Positions 21,634-32,793 of a stretch of 64,000 nucleotides of DNA are shown here, in pieces. Numbering within the stretch: the first letter of the stretch is position 1; every line of letters starts with the position of its first letter. Position numbers and translations under genes: made by a program. The notes beneath the pieces are model-generated. The model was not told the origin of the DNA. It did no database searches and saw only the letters and a list, made by a program, of their open reading frames with translations. This DNA is from Owenia fusiformis (lineage: Eukaryota; Annelida; Polychaeta; Sabellida; Oweniidae): positions 24,417,915 to 24,481,914 of the forward strand of contig CAIIXF020000001.1 of assembly GCA_903813345.2 (NCBI GenBank), read 5' to 3'.

Positions 21634-22923
21634 CACGGTGTATAACCCAAACGCTCCTACATGCACGACGGAGCGTTTCATTTACGCGGAAACGCTCCGG
21701 AGCGAAATAAAATGGCGGCTAATGAAGATTCCACTATGACCGTAAGTATTGTTTCTCTCGTCTCTCTTACATATCATATGTTATGGTGAAATATTATGTA
21801 CCATTCGATGAACAATACCGTGAGCAAAGATCTTATTTATTCAACTTCTGGTGGTAAACTGTTATTTGCTTGATCAAAGCTCCGAAGTGTAGATCGAACG
21901 AATCTGAAGATGACGATCTGACCACAAATTACGAATTAAACTAGTATTTCTATGAAAACGTTAATCTTTCTGTGAAAGTAGTAGATCACAAACTCGTATT
22001 CTCATTTCCTAAAATCCCAGTCCAAATCCATTACTTGTTCTCAAGAAATCGCTTGTTTTCCTCGAAACGCTCCGTCGATTTAGAACACAATTTTAGAAAC
22101 GCTCTTACCATTTTGTTTTGATATCATTTTCAGATTATAAGAGAAGAGTTCCGAATCGAATCTATCTCTCAAAAACGTGTTGTACTTGTTAGGCAAATTG
22201 AAACATCTAAACCCGGTGGTGCTAAACGTGCAACTAGCTGATTTAAGCCTACATTAGATGATGTCATGCCTACATGTGTGCTAAATCATAAAACTATAGA
22301 AAAAACGAAAATTTATATGTGAATTAATCTTTCTTCTTTTGATGCCAGGGGGGTATAATAGATCTTTTCTTTCTCTTCCTGAAAAGGAAAGGCAAGCTAT
22401 ATATTTCCTAAACTGATCTAGACTACCGGAGCGTTTCCAGTTCACTGTGTTAACCAGATCGGAGCGTTTCTTGAATATGAGAATGTCATCATTTTTAAGA
22501 CTGGATTTTCGGTCATCAAATCACTATTACGATAATGCATGGTGCGTTGAAGCATTGGAATTTGACTAAAATATACGTTGGTGCTCTAATCTTGGCTCAA
22601 CTAATCACATGTATCGACAAAAGGGGTTTTGACCGGTAGAATGACAAATACGTTTTTGGATTTTGATAACTATACTGCTTCGTACAGCTCTTCCTAATTG
22701 CTTCAAACGTCAACAGCCAGCCAAGTACAACATGAATATCACACCCATCGAATGGTATACTCGAAATATGTAACTCATACCTCTTATTCCCATTATTGGG
22801 GAAATCGTCAGACGGCTCATCATTCCCGCCAGCCAGTTTTCCTACTCCGGAGCGTTTCTTTGTTTAATTTCAGTAATGAAACGCTCCGTCGTGCATGTAG
22901 GAGCGTTTGGGTTATACACCGTG
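21634..22923. mobile_element. 1290-bp TIR transposon, Transib/RAG-like ends
   Basis: The first and last 49 bases are perfect inverted repeats beginning CACGGTGTATAACCC. Identical 5-bp flanks ACTCT (21629-21633 and 22924-22928) form a target-site duplication. Transib and ProtoRAG elements make 5-bp duplications and their ends begin with a CAC-x-x-TG heptamer akin to the RAG recombination signal CACAGTG. CACGGTG fits this pattern. The core GGAGCGTTT occurs about ten times in both orientations: 21649, 21670, 21690, 22065, 22097, 22428, 22461, 22849, 22879 and 22900. No transposase core was recognised, so it is non-autonomous. Superfamily assignment rests on ends and duplication length only. Confidence 0.75.
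21712..22241 (+). CDS. Candidate two-exon small ORF inside the TIR transposon
   Basis: Just inside the left TIR, an ATG with a purine at -3 (AAAATGG) starts MAANEDSTMT (21712-21741), followed directly by a consensus splice donor GTAAGT. A pyrimidine-rich acceptor ending TTTTCAG precedes 22134. Exon 2 (22134-22241) continues in phase 0 for 35 codons, starting IIREEFR and ending GGAKRATS, then TGA. The total is 45 residues. The donor, acceptor and frame agree. A further acceptor-like CCAG near 22347 could lead to an alternative third exon. It might be the start of a lost transposase gene, a captured host exon pair, or chance. I do not recognise the peptide. Confidence 0.35.
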
Positions 22924-22928
22924 ACTCT

Positions 22929-23412
22929 GCTGGATGGCATTATTGAACAACTCTGCACGGTTAAGTAAGAGCAGGGAAACCCCCAGAGTTTTAGCGTTGG
23001 CAGACATATAACGTCTCTTGCGTACCACCTTCGTTTGCGCACATTCTCACCGGTTAGTTTTTGAATATAACACGTCGTTGTGATGTTTGAATTGATGTGA
23101 GCATATTCCTTACATCTTTCAATTTATTGATGTGAAACATCATTTTTTGAATCCGCCATTTTTGTTTGTCGATTTGGACCAACCAGGACGATGGGTCGTG
23201 TCGATACAGATCTACATTATAGACGTACGTCATCTTTAAACCCGTGGTTCCCCCCTCTTGGGTTAAGTATACATGAATGTCTATTAGGGAGTGGCATAAT
23301 CACATTGATACAAGCATTTTCTAGTTCTTTTGTATTTCATTGTAGGGATAAGAGACCCCGAGCCAATCCTTTTACTCTCTTCATACTTTTTAGAACTGTA
23401 TTCCTGCATGTG
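22929..23412. other. Spacer between two TIR elements
   Basis: No supported gene. Confidence 0.5.
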
Positions 23413-23978
23413 CTGTGTAACCCTACTATCACACCAAACTAGTTCTCACTACGTTCTCGAAAACGGGCTTCAACTGTGTACGAACGGACTGGACGTACTT
23501 AGAACCGGTTGGGGTATATTTACAAACTTCATAGAACGTACTCGAACGAGTAGGTCCTCTAGATTGACACCAAGCAAGTTGCCAATACGTTCTTCAAAAC
23601 TGGTTTTAAACTGTGTGCGAACGGAATGAACGTAGCTACAATGTTCTACGGTCTGTTTACGCATGGACTTTCCCGGACAGGGAATGTGATTTAGAATTTT
23701 GAATCGATTCAAAATTCGATGGCGACCATGCCGTTCTGTAATCAGGTCATGATGACCTTCTAGACTAATGGACGCATTATACGACGTTGCACACTGACGT
23801 GGTGCGACCTGAACGAACTGCGAATGAGATGGACGTATTGAAGACTGTTTATGAACGAAGTAGCTAATTATTTTAGACATATTTCCCGGCCACAGCCAGA
23901 TTGAGCCCGTTTTACGACGTTTTCGTAGGACTGGCAAGAACGGGTAAGAACTAGTTTGGTGTGATAGGGGGGTAACAC
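23413..23978. mobile_element. About 566-bp TIR element with CTATCACACCAAACTAG termini
   Basis: The left CTATCACACCAAACTAGTTC (from about 23427) and the right GAACTAGTTTGGTGTGATAG (to about 23967) are inverted, with imperfect extension outward (TGTGTAACCC against TGTGTTACCC). The flanking word CCTGCA is present on both sides and might be a 6-bp or degenerate 8-bp target duplication. Internal words GTACGAACGGA and GTGCGAACGGA recur. An 180-codon open frame across it on the minus strand follows the repeat and is not called as a gene. Confidence 0.75.
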
Positions 23979-26150
23979 ACATTACCTGCAATTTGTTGCA
24001 ATATTCCTCCATTTTTTCAAAAATTGAATATCAATACTGAAACTCTTTTGGTGATATTTAAAAAACAAATGAATTTGAGTGTTAGAAAAAGTCCAATGAA
24101 CATGTGTTCTAAATTTCATGGAAAATGAATAGACATGAGTGACACTAGGGAATTTTGAAGTTCGCGACTACATTTCCTATGGGATACATAAGTGATATGT
24201 CATTAAAGTCAAGTTACGGTACAACTACTTCAGTTTTTCTAGGCCTTACATTTATTTAAGTTGCAGCTATTGTAGCAGTTCCTTGTGGATATGATATAAC
24301 ATACTGTAGAATATGAATGTCACATTATATCGCACTCTCACCATGGGACATATGGTTTTAATAATGGCTATTTTTATAATGAATAATTGATTATTTACAT
24401 ATTCGATATACTTAAAATAGCACCTTTCTGATGTGTTGCTTCACTCGAATAGTTGTGCTATATACATAGGTTTGATTACAAAATTACCCCCCCCCCCGAT
24501 CGGTATTTACCAATTGATTTACCTCAATGCTACTTACATGACTTATTGGAGTTATGTCAGGTTCTCAATGAATGTTAGTACTGTTAATGAAATTAAGTAT
24601 CAGTCATAACAACTGAAGGGTATTACTCTTGTGTACAGGGTAGTCCAATGATTGAGAAATAGTGAACTGAACAGAATGCAAAACTGATATTAAAACTAAA
24701 TCATTTAGAATAGACGCAAACGCAAATGAAGGAAGTGGTGGATATCTCTGTGGATTTTTAATCAATGAATTGGATATTTAACATGCAATATTTTCAATTT
24801 TGTTTTCCCTGTATTTTTCTAGTATTGTGGTATAAAATGGTATTATCAGTGAACACATGCAGAATATAGTACCATGTTTGAAACACGAACGATGTCATCA
24901 GTCTTCATAATTATGAGACAAGGCATCTTCAAATTTATAAGGACAGATTTAAAACCTTGTCTGATCAATCACTTAGCTAAATGATTGATGAGGCCTGAAT
25001 AATAAAAACATAGCAGCATGGGTGGGCAATGTAGCACAGAAGCATAACTGTATGAAACTAACTTGTGGTATTCCTGTTTTTCATAACTCCTGTCTAATTT
25101 GTAGTAAGTTCCCCATGGCATAAGGTTGAAAAATCCACATAAAGTTGAAAAGTCTACATCTGCATAGTCTTTGCGGGTTATTGTTGTATGGACTGGGTTT
25201 ATAGCATATGTATATACTAATAGACTTCTCATTCTCATTCAAATCACATGAGAGGAATTCGATTGACTAAATTGAATTCCTTTCCAGCGTTTCTACTTAG
25301 AAACCAATTCATCTCTTAATTTCATAACTTCTTACATCCTTCATGATGAAGAAGTATTAGTTAACGGGATAATGATGTATGATACATGAACCTATTCAAT
25401 ATCCTGCATGATTCCAAGAGAAAATAAAATATTCCTGTTTTCTGACATTAAGATATCCAGATAGACACATGGATCTTAATTTCGTATTTTTATATCAGTT
25501 TAATGTGATTCAATCTTCCCATGGGGCTACCTAATTTTTCATGAAAACTTTTCAGAAATGGTCAAACAAAAACAACCATGTAATGAGGTACCATATATTT
25601 TCATGATTAGTGTCTACTGTACTATTACTTTTATGTGTAGGCCTAATCCATAAAACTATTTACAATACGGGAATAATTTTGCGATATAGTAACAAATAAC
25701 AATTTGCTGGACAATTAGCAGTGACATTAAACATGAAAGAAACATGGTTTTAATAGTGGCAGTAGCCAGTCCTAGCAGATAACAACATTTCCATGTTACT
25801 TTAACGGAGCCTACGTTTATTGTCATTTTAGATGAAACGAATGCCTTTGAATTGAAATAATCCCATAATCTTTGCAGCTTTACTGCAGTTTATGTGTCTT
25901 TAATGATGTAGAAACAGTCATACGAATACTAATGCAGAGAACTATTCCTCTTAAATGTTTACAGCATTTTTTATGTCCAATAGGGCATTCCACGAATGGT
26001 TATGGCTGTTCCGTTTTAAGTACTGTGCGAATGTACTCAAGTTTGGATTGGCACAATTATATTTTATTATATTTTTGCCTGTAAAATATTACCCTTGTGA
26101 ATATAACAAGTGACATGTTCACCCCAGGTTAAGACTTAAGCACAGGTTAA
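23979..26150. other. AT-rich stretch without a supported gene
   Basis: No gene recognised. A C-run (about 24487-24498) is the only low-complexity feature noted. Confidence 0.5.
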
Positions 26151-26154
26151 TTAA

Positions 26155-26590
26155 CCCTTAATTGTTTTTGTTTTTTACACCTTCTAAAGGTTTTTGGCCT
26201 CCCTCCGGACACCAAACATATCTTTTGCAATAACTCTACAACCAGAGAAGCTTTTTCATTCTGGTTTCAGTTTAAATAGGTTATTCAATTACCTTTAATA
26301 ATATATATGCATTATTTATCTTATGAAATGCAAGGAAATGTGAGTAAACCTAATCACAAAGGGTCAGGTATCTTAGCATTTTGTAGCATTTCGTAGAATT
26401 TATATATAATTTTAATATGATTTTGGTGACTGATAGTGATGTTTTTTTACCTCAGTTACCATGCGATTTCAATCTGGTTTGTTTTATTGGAAAGAAAATG
26501 AATTAATTTTATGTAGGTAGAATAATTATTTCTGTTACAATTATCGCGAAGAATGTGCTCTGGGGTCCAAAAACCAAAAACCATTTAGGG
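26155..26590. mobile_element. 436-bp piggyBac-like MITE, TTAA target duplication
   Basis: The ends read CCCTTAATTGTTTTTGTTTT on the left and AAAAACCATTTAGGG on the right, inverted and imperfect. Each is flanked by TTAA (26151-26154 and 26591-26594). TTAA duplication with CCCT ends is the piggyBac pattern. No transposase coding is present. Confidence 0.7.
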
Positions 26591-26594
26591 TTAA

Positions 26595-27573
26595 ATGTTC
26601 ATGATCAGTTCTTTAAACGCTTCCTCTGATCTGGGTTGCCACTTGGCTCATTACATAATCAGGAGTCAAACATATTAAGATAACATAACTGTAAAATGGG
26701 TAGGAAAATTATGATTATGTGGTGTCATATTATATTAGATTTATAATAACAAAGATTTACCATAGGTGCCTTTATGTCTATAGTAATCAGAAAACTAATA
26801 CTCAAAGATGATGATGATTACCTTGCTTAAGTCTATCGTCATCAAAAGGACCTGTTATATCCGCATGCATGATTGATTGTTGAAACGTTGACAAAGCATT
26901 GCGTCCCATACTGAGCTGAAAAGGCGATTATTATAACGAAGAATAATCTATGTACAAGCCATGGTTGGCGGAATGGGAATCATTTAAAACGGTGTTTATT
27001 TACACGTGCTCATCATTGGTTAGGATGTGTTTCTGTTTTCGGTTCATGTCTGTCCGATATCTTTCTACTTAATGCCCAATCTTACTATTTTTCCACCTCC
27101 GAATTGATTTGGCGCGTATTGGAAACCGTTTAATTTGTTCTTCAACATGCGTTATATTGACTTCAGTACGAATTAATGGAAGTATAAAGTATTATTTTGC
27201 GTATTAGTAATCATGGGTCTGTGCGTTGGGACTTGTTTTCACACTTAGATGTTTCTTTTTTCTCGCCCTGCCTAGAAATGCTCTTTGTTCTTTCCACTTA
27301 AGGCACACGCACGTTCTAACACATTTCTTTAATTTACTGTTACTGTGCTTACCTTAGCGTATTTCATATTGTAATAGCTACGTTTTGACTCATTTACAAT
27401 TTGAATAAGATGGTATGTATGTTATTTATTTTAGCAGCTGTCTGAAATTGTTTGAATTTGCAAATATGTATGATACTTGCAAACACTTGCTATACATTGT
27501 ATGAATTATGCTTGTATGTTTTGCATGATACTGAAATTCTTATTATCTCTCCCTATATCGTAGAGAATGTATA
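26595..27573. other. AT-rich spacer left of the duplication
   Basis: No gene seen. The right limit is the point where identity with 48513 onward begins. Confidence 0.5.
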
Positions 27574-28925
27574 ACTTCAAAGACTTGTTGGTTATAATAC
27601 AATGTTTGCTTAAATGTCATACTCGCTCATACAAAACATACATTTCTGTTATTTTCTGTTAGCATGATTTATTTTGGTTTTGTCAGAGATAACAGCCTCG
27701 ATTTATCATCTCCACGGGCATCAACTCACATTCTATTTTATTAGGTCCCTAGGATTGTTGATTAACTTCGGTATGGGTAAAGTAAGAAATGTGTTCTGGT
27801 TTTAGAGAAAACAGGATGTACATTGAATGGATAAATGTAAGCATGACCTGAGTAAATGATGATTCTTTGACACTTTGGATAATTTACAGATTCGCTTGGT
27901 ATGAAAAGATAAGCCATACTATTTCTATTTGTGCAATTGTTTATATAAATAAATTACCAGGTACCGTGCAGCTATTTTATTTAGACCTCTAATGAACTTT
28001 GGTAGATATTATGGATGCAATATCTGTGAAGTGTTCACCTTTTCAGAATTGTACATACATTTATCCGTGGATGTTTATTTTGCATGTATTCATTTTCTAA
28101 GTTCCTTCATGTAGTTTGTTGCGCTATTTAAAGACCAGTAGATGGAAGGGTAACTTTGCATGCTAAATAAAATATACTAGCCTTTGAAAGATAACTAAAC
28201 CTTGGCTAGTTTTAATTGGCATCCATAGCAGCGGAGTGAAAGGCATAGAAATATACGCTCCCGACTGTGCAACTGCATCAGTTGCCAGTAACCCTGCATG
28301 TGTATGTGGGATTATCAGGAATTATTGGACGCACTACCTATCGCCATATAATAGCCTATTACTTACCAGTGTAGCAAGAGAGATGCCTGAAAAGCTCAAC
28401 CGAGACAATGATTTGTAGTGAAGAAGATTGAAAACGTTTCTGTGGAAAGTGGAAAATGATGAGAATATTGAAGACATTATTGTGTTTTTTATGTAGAGTG
28501 TGTGTCTAGAAAGTAATTTCTTATTCAAGGAAGTAAAACAAACATTCGCGAGGCTTATTCTGCTTGAAAGGATACTTTGTTAATGAGTCTGGCCTGAAGT
28601 GAACAAAGTAGTCGAACAAGACATAACGAAAGCGAGACATCGGTTGGTATTATCAAATAGGATGTTGTTAACTATTTGAAATAGTATCTGCATACATATA
28701 ACAATTAAAGACATAACAAGAAATCAGGTAAATATGCACATATATGTTTTCTCATTGAAGAAATATTTTGATTAAAGTGCTAATGGCTATTGGTTACACT
28801 TCATTTATTCCTATTTGACTGTGGGTTGTATTGGCTTATTCAAAGTTATTTGGGTCTATTGAGTATCAAGTATTGTTCATTGTACTTTGTCATTGAAAAG
28901 TTGGATACGTTGTTAATGGTATTTC

Positions 28926-29824
28926 AAAGGATTGGTATCGATATGGCGAACTGAATCGAACACATACATGTATATACTTTTCTCTATATTGTTTTAGAAA
29001 ACAAATCACTTCTTTTGTCCTTAGTATCATATGTTCTGTATGAAACGAAACATCTTTCCGAACCTCTGCATTGGAAACGACATGTACAATAATAATAGGA
29101 TTTTATTAGTACTGATGCCCTTTTAGGGCCAAACGTACATCCGATGTACTCAACGTGTTAAGGTCTCTCAACACAGTAATTGTACAAAGGAAAGTTTGGT
29201 TGATTTTAAAAAGTATCTTGTTAAAGAAATAAAAGGCTAACTTTAATTATTATCTATTTGTGGGTTTTTTGTTTTAATTTTTTTAATACCTTTTGTTAAA
29301 TCAACCAAGATTTTTTATAATATTGAGAGAAAATGTTGTATATGCTATTTTGTTCCAACAAGGTTCGGAAAGATATGTTATTTCATTCTCAAGAATTGGT
29401 AGAAAGGAACAAAAAACAATTGCACTGAAAATCAAAAATGCTAACAAAAACTAATAAAAAATATATTAAAATAATGTGTATTTTCAATTGTAAATTGTTT
29501 AAAGATGGCGTGGGTGGTATTTACCACGTGGTCATCTTTGTTTTCTGATTACTGCAGACTTCTTGTTATCTGTCTGCAACAGATGTGGGCACTTTAGTCT
29601 CAGCTTTTTTTATATTTTGCGCAATAAAATATATATTACACAACGTATGTCAGGTGTTTTGTGGTGTTTTAGGTTCAACCACATAATGAATTTAATTTCA
29701 CATTAAATTGTTGTCAATCAATGACCATTATATAAATGACCGTGTTTTTACAGAATGTTTTCATTAACTGGTTTGAGATAAAAAGAATGTTAAATTCAGT
29801 TCACCATATCGATACAAATCCTTT
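28926..29824. mobile_element. 899-bp TIR element, GGTATCGATATGG termini (copy A)
   Basis: The left AAAGGATTGGTATCGATATG and the right CATATCGATACAAATCCTTT form the TIR. Inside, 29040-29390 is itself a foldback: CATCTTTCCGAACCT against AGGTTCGGAAAGATATG, with ATTGAGAGA/TCTCTCAA blocks. A relative lies at 32072-32793. No coding seen. Confidence 0.8.
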
Positions 29825-30012
29825 ATTTGTTTTCGTATCTTATTTCTTTAAAAAGCCAGAGTTTTTAACTGACTCTTTAAAGTGGATACTAGACTACTAG
29901 TACAAAGGTATTTTCCGATATAGACGGTGAATGGGACACACCCAATACAGACTACTTTTGCTTCATTGCTTCATTTGTATAATTTATATGATAGAAAGGT
30001 TTATTTAAAGTA

Positions 30013-30136
30013 GTTATTCACCTGGAGGGATTTGATATTGGGAATATCACAAGGACGATATCAATATATCCCGAGGGAACGCGCCAGTGGCAATATCGAT
30101 ATCATCCGAGGGATATTACCCATGCAGATGAATAAC
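30013..30136. repeat. 124-bp inverted repeat, GTTATTCACCTG ends (copy A)
   Basis: The ends GTTATTCACCTG and CAGATGAATAAC are inverted, with imperfect inner matches rich in GATATC words (TATCCCGAGGG and CCGAGGGATA). It is probably a very small MITE. Confidence 0.55.
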
Positions 30137-31355
30137 GACCTAATATCATGGTCAAGAACAATATTTACCTCAAAAATGATCTGATGGATGGGATAACTAT
30201 AAATCAATTTTTGAATTATTCACGTTACATGTATTTCATTTATATAACTGGTAAACATAAAACTGATGACTAGAAATGACATTTAACACTAGAAGTCCTT
30301 CTGTTAGTCATTGTCCATTTCCCTCAGAGAGTTCTATACGCAATGAATGCATTTCCCGGGTATTTATACTCGGAATTAGCGGGATGATATGGAAATCAAA
30401 CCCAATGTCATCCTAATTCAAATATCATCCCGATCCCAAATACGTGATTTATCACTTGCTGTTATATTCCTGATATTGCTTTGACTGATATAAAGAATGA
30501 GACATACTCATTATCAGTTATTTTACCAATTCAATCAATGAACAGATGAGGCAAACATGACAAAAAATAGAAAACAACAATTTAAAAATGTATTCATAGA
30601 ACTAACGTTTGTATTTAAAATATATCTATGAATTGATTAATAATACTTTATCAACCTATAAGGCCATGATTATTGATCAGTATTGCAATCAACTATATAC
30701 TTATACATCTCTACTCAGATTCTGGTTGGTGAATTTGGTTTGGGATAATGCCTTATTATATTGGCAAGGGGCCGCTGGTTAATAACGCTCAATTTACGAC
30801 GAACACAAATTGTCTTCAAATTCCCAGATTTGTGTTAATTTTGCTTTAATACTCTTGAATGGATCTGCACAGATCTTGGTATATTGTGCTTGAAATGTGT
30901 TTGAGACCCACCTTTGGCAACTCTGTGTTATCTCACAAAGGTATATACCTCATCTCTCTCACAATCTCTCATAACCTATATGGTATCTGATAAGCAAAAT
31001 TTAGCAGATGTTCACAGTAAAATTAAACTTTTCTCATAAAAGCTACACAATAACACAAGGCAGGTAAAACGACATTGTTATTACACGTAGTATCGTCTTG
31101 AGGTCTCAATGTCCGTTATGTCGACAATGATCAATCAGTAATATGTTAAAGATGCATTATACCCCATAGGTTTCTCCCCCAGACAATCAATGATGTCCTA
31201 TTGTTATTGCTCATATAATATCTCACATTCCATGGATATATCTTGAGAATAACATTTGGGTATATTATTGCCGAAATATCGGAAATAATCAGCAGAACAA
31301 CTAAACTCCAGAATTAAACACAATCGATTCTTCGGCTAGCGAGGGGAATCCTCAT

Positions 31356-31557
31356 TGAGTCACACAAGCGCCTTGAACCAGGCAGCCAATCAGGTTTATG
31401 ATAAACAAATTCAACGACCAATCAGATATTAGGAGGATTTTCCCGGTATATTCAAACTTCAGATTGAATTAATTTCTTCGAAAATAATTAGATCGGCCAG
31501 CACAATCGCAAAATTAACACTGAAAGAGGGGGATTTGGGACTTCTTCTTTGGTAAGT
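31356..31557 (+). promoter_or_regulatory. Candidate promoter block: AP-1 site, two CCAAT boxes, then a splice donor (copy A)
   Basis: TGAGTCA (31356-31362) is a perfect AP-1 word. AGCCAATCAGG (CCAAT at 31386) and GACCAATCAGA (CCAAT at 31428) both match the NF-Y consensus and lie 42 bp apart in the same orientation. A donor-like G/GTAAGTAG follows at 31552. No downstream coding exon could be supported, so a promoter with a non-coding first exon is only a hypothesis. Confidence 0.35.
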
Positions 31558-32071
31558 AGATGGGTATATATGTGGTGAAACTCAATATGCAAAAAGTCCA
31601 GAGGGGTCTTGATTGTGCTAGCCTATTGCATAGAGACTCTTTAATGAAATTAGTACACAATTACCTAAATGCTCGAGAGCTAAAGTGTATCACATTACAG
31701 TCCATCTGATATCCAACCCGAAATAGCTTAATCATGCAAATCTTTGTATTTTAGTAATTTATTGTTTTGTTCACAGTTTTTATATTATTATTAATTGTTA
31801 TTGCAATAACTTTCCTGTCTATGTCAATACATAGTAGCTTTGTTTTGCAACCTTTTGATATAATTATCAGATCCATTAGTTTCGATCAACATAACGTTTC
31901 TAGTCTAACAAACTATTTTCTAAATGGCACTCGCATGATTCAGCAGAGATTATTGATAATTATTCAAATAGGTAAATTCGTTTTATAATGAAAAATAAAA
32001 ATTGAAGGTAATAGTGTCCTTGGTTTTAATTTAGTCAATGCAGAACTATTCTAGCAGTAGTGGCATTTCAC

Positions 32072-32793
32072 AAAGGAGTGGTATCGATATGGAGAACTGA
32101 ATTCAACAATGTTTTTCTCTTAAACCAATCATTGAAAACATTCTGTAAAAAACACGGTATTTTATGTAAGGTTGACTGATTGACAACAATTTAATGCGAA
32201 GATTATTATATAACTGTTTTTGTTAACATTTTTTGTTTTTTAGTGCAATTGTTTTTGCTCCTTTCTACCCAATTCTTGAGAATGAAATAAAATGTCTTTC
32301 CGAACCTTGTTGGAACAAGCATATACAACATGTTTTAGACCTCTCAATATTATAGTTATACAAAGGATTTTTTTTAAAAGTATTCAAAAAATTGAAACAA
32401 AATCCCCCCAAAATAGATAAAAATTAAGATAAACCTTTTATTTCATTAACAAGATGCTTTTTTAAAATCAACCAAAATTGTCTTTGTACAATTACAATAT
32501 TGAGAGACCTAAACATGTTGAGTTTATGTCGTTTTGTTCCAATGAGGTTCGGAAAGATGTTTCATTTCACTCTGGAAACATGATATCAAGAACAAAACAA
32601 ATGTTTGAAGTGTTTTCTAAAACAATAGAGCCTAGGTGAAAGTGTGTATATATTTTTCAAATTATATTGTTACCATTTAAAAGATGACCATTAAATTCTG
32701 AAATTGACGATGTGTTAAATTTTTAGATTTTTTTATGACTAGTTTAAGAGAAACGTGTGTTCAAAAGGTTCTCAATATCGATACCACTCTTTT
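32072..32793. mobile_element. 722-bp TIR element related to the one at 28926 (copy A)
   Basis: The left AAAGGAGTGGTATCGATATG and the right AATATCGATACCACTCTTTT form the TIR. Blocks such as TTGACAACAATTTAATG, CATTCTGTAAAAAACACGG and CTTTCCGAACCTTGTTGGAA are shared with the 28926 element. It has the same nested foldback plan (32270-32580). Confidence 0.8.

Larger units (their letters stand above)
29825..32071. other. Unique part of copy A with a short foldback
   Basis: This stretch holds the 124-bp inverted repeat at 30013-30136 and the promoter-like block near 31356-31557. No coding region supported. The short frame 31767-31988 is featureless. Confidence 0.5.

Noticed and set aside
23470-24012. 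180-codon minus-strand frame
   Set aside because: It spans a TIR element end to end, has no recognisable domain, and its openness follows from the element's composition.
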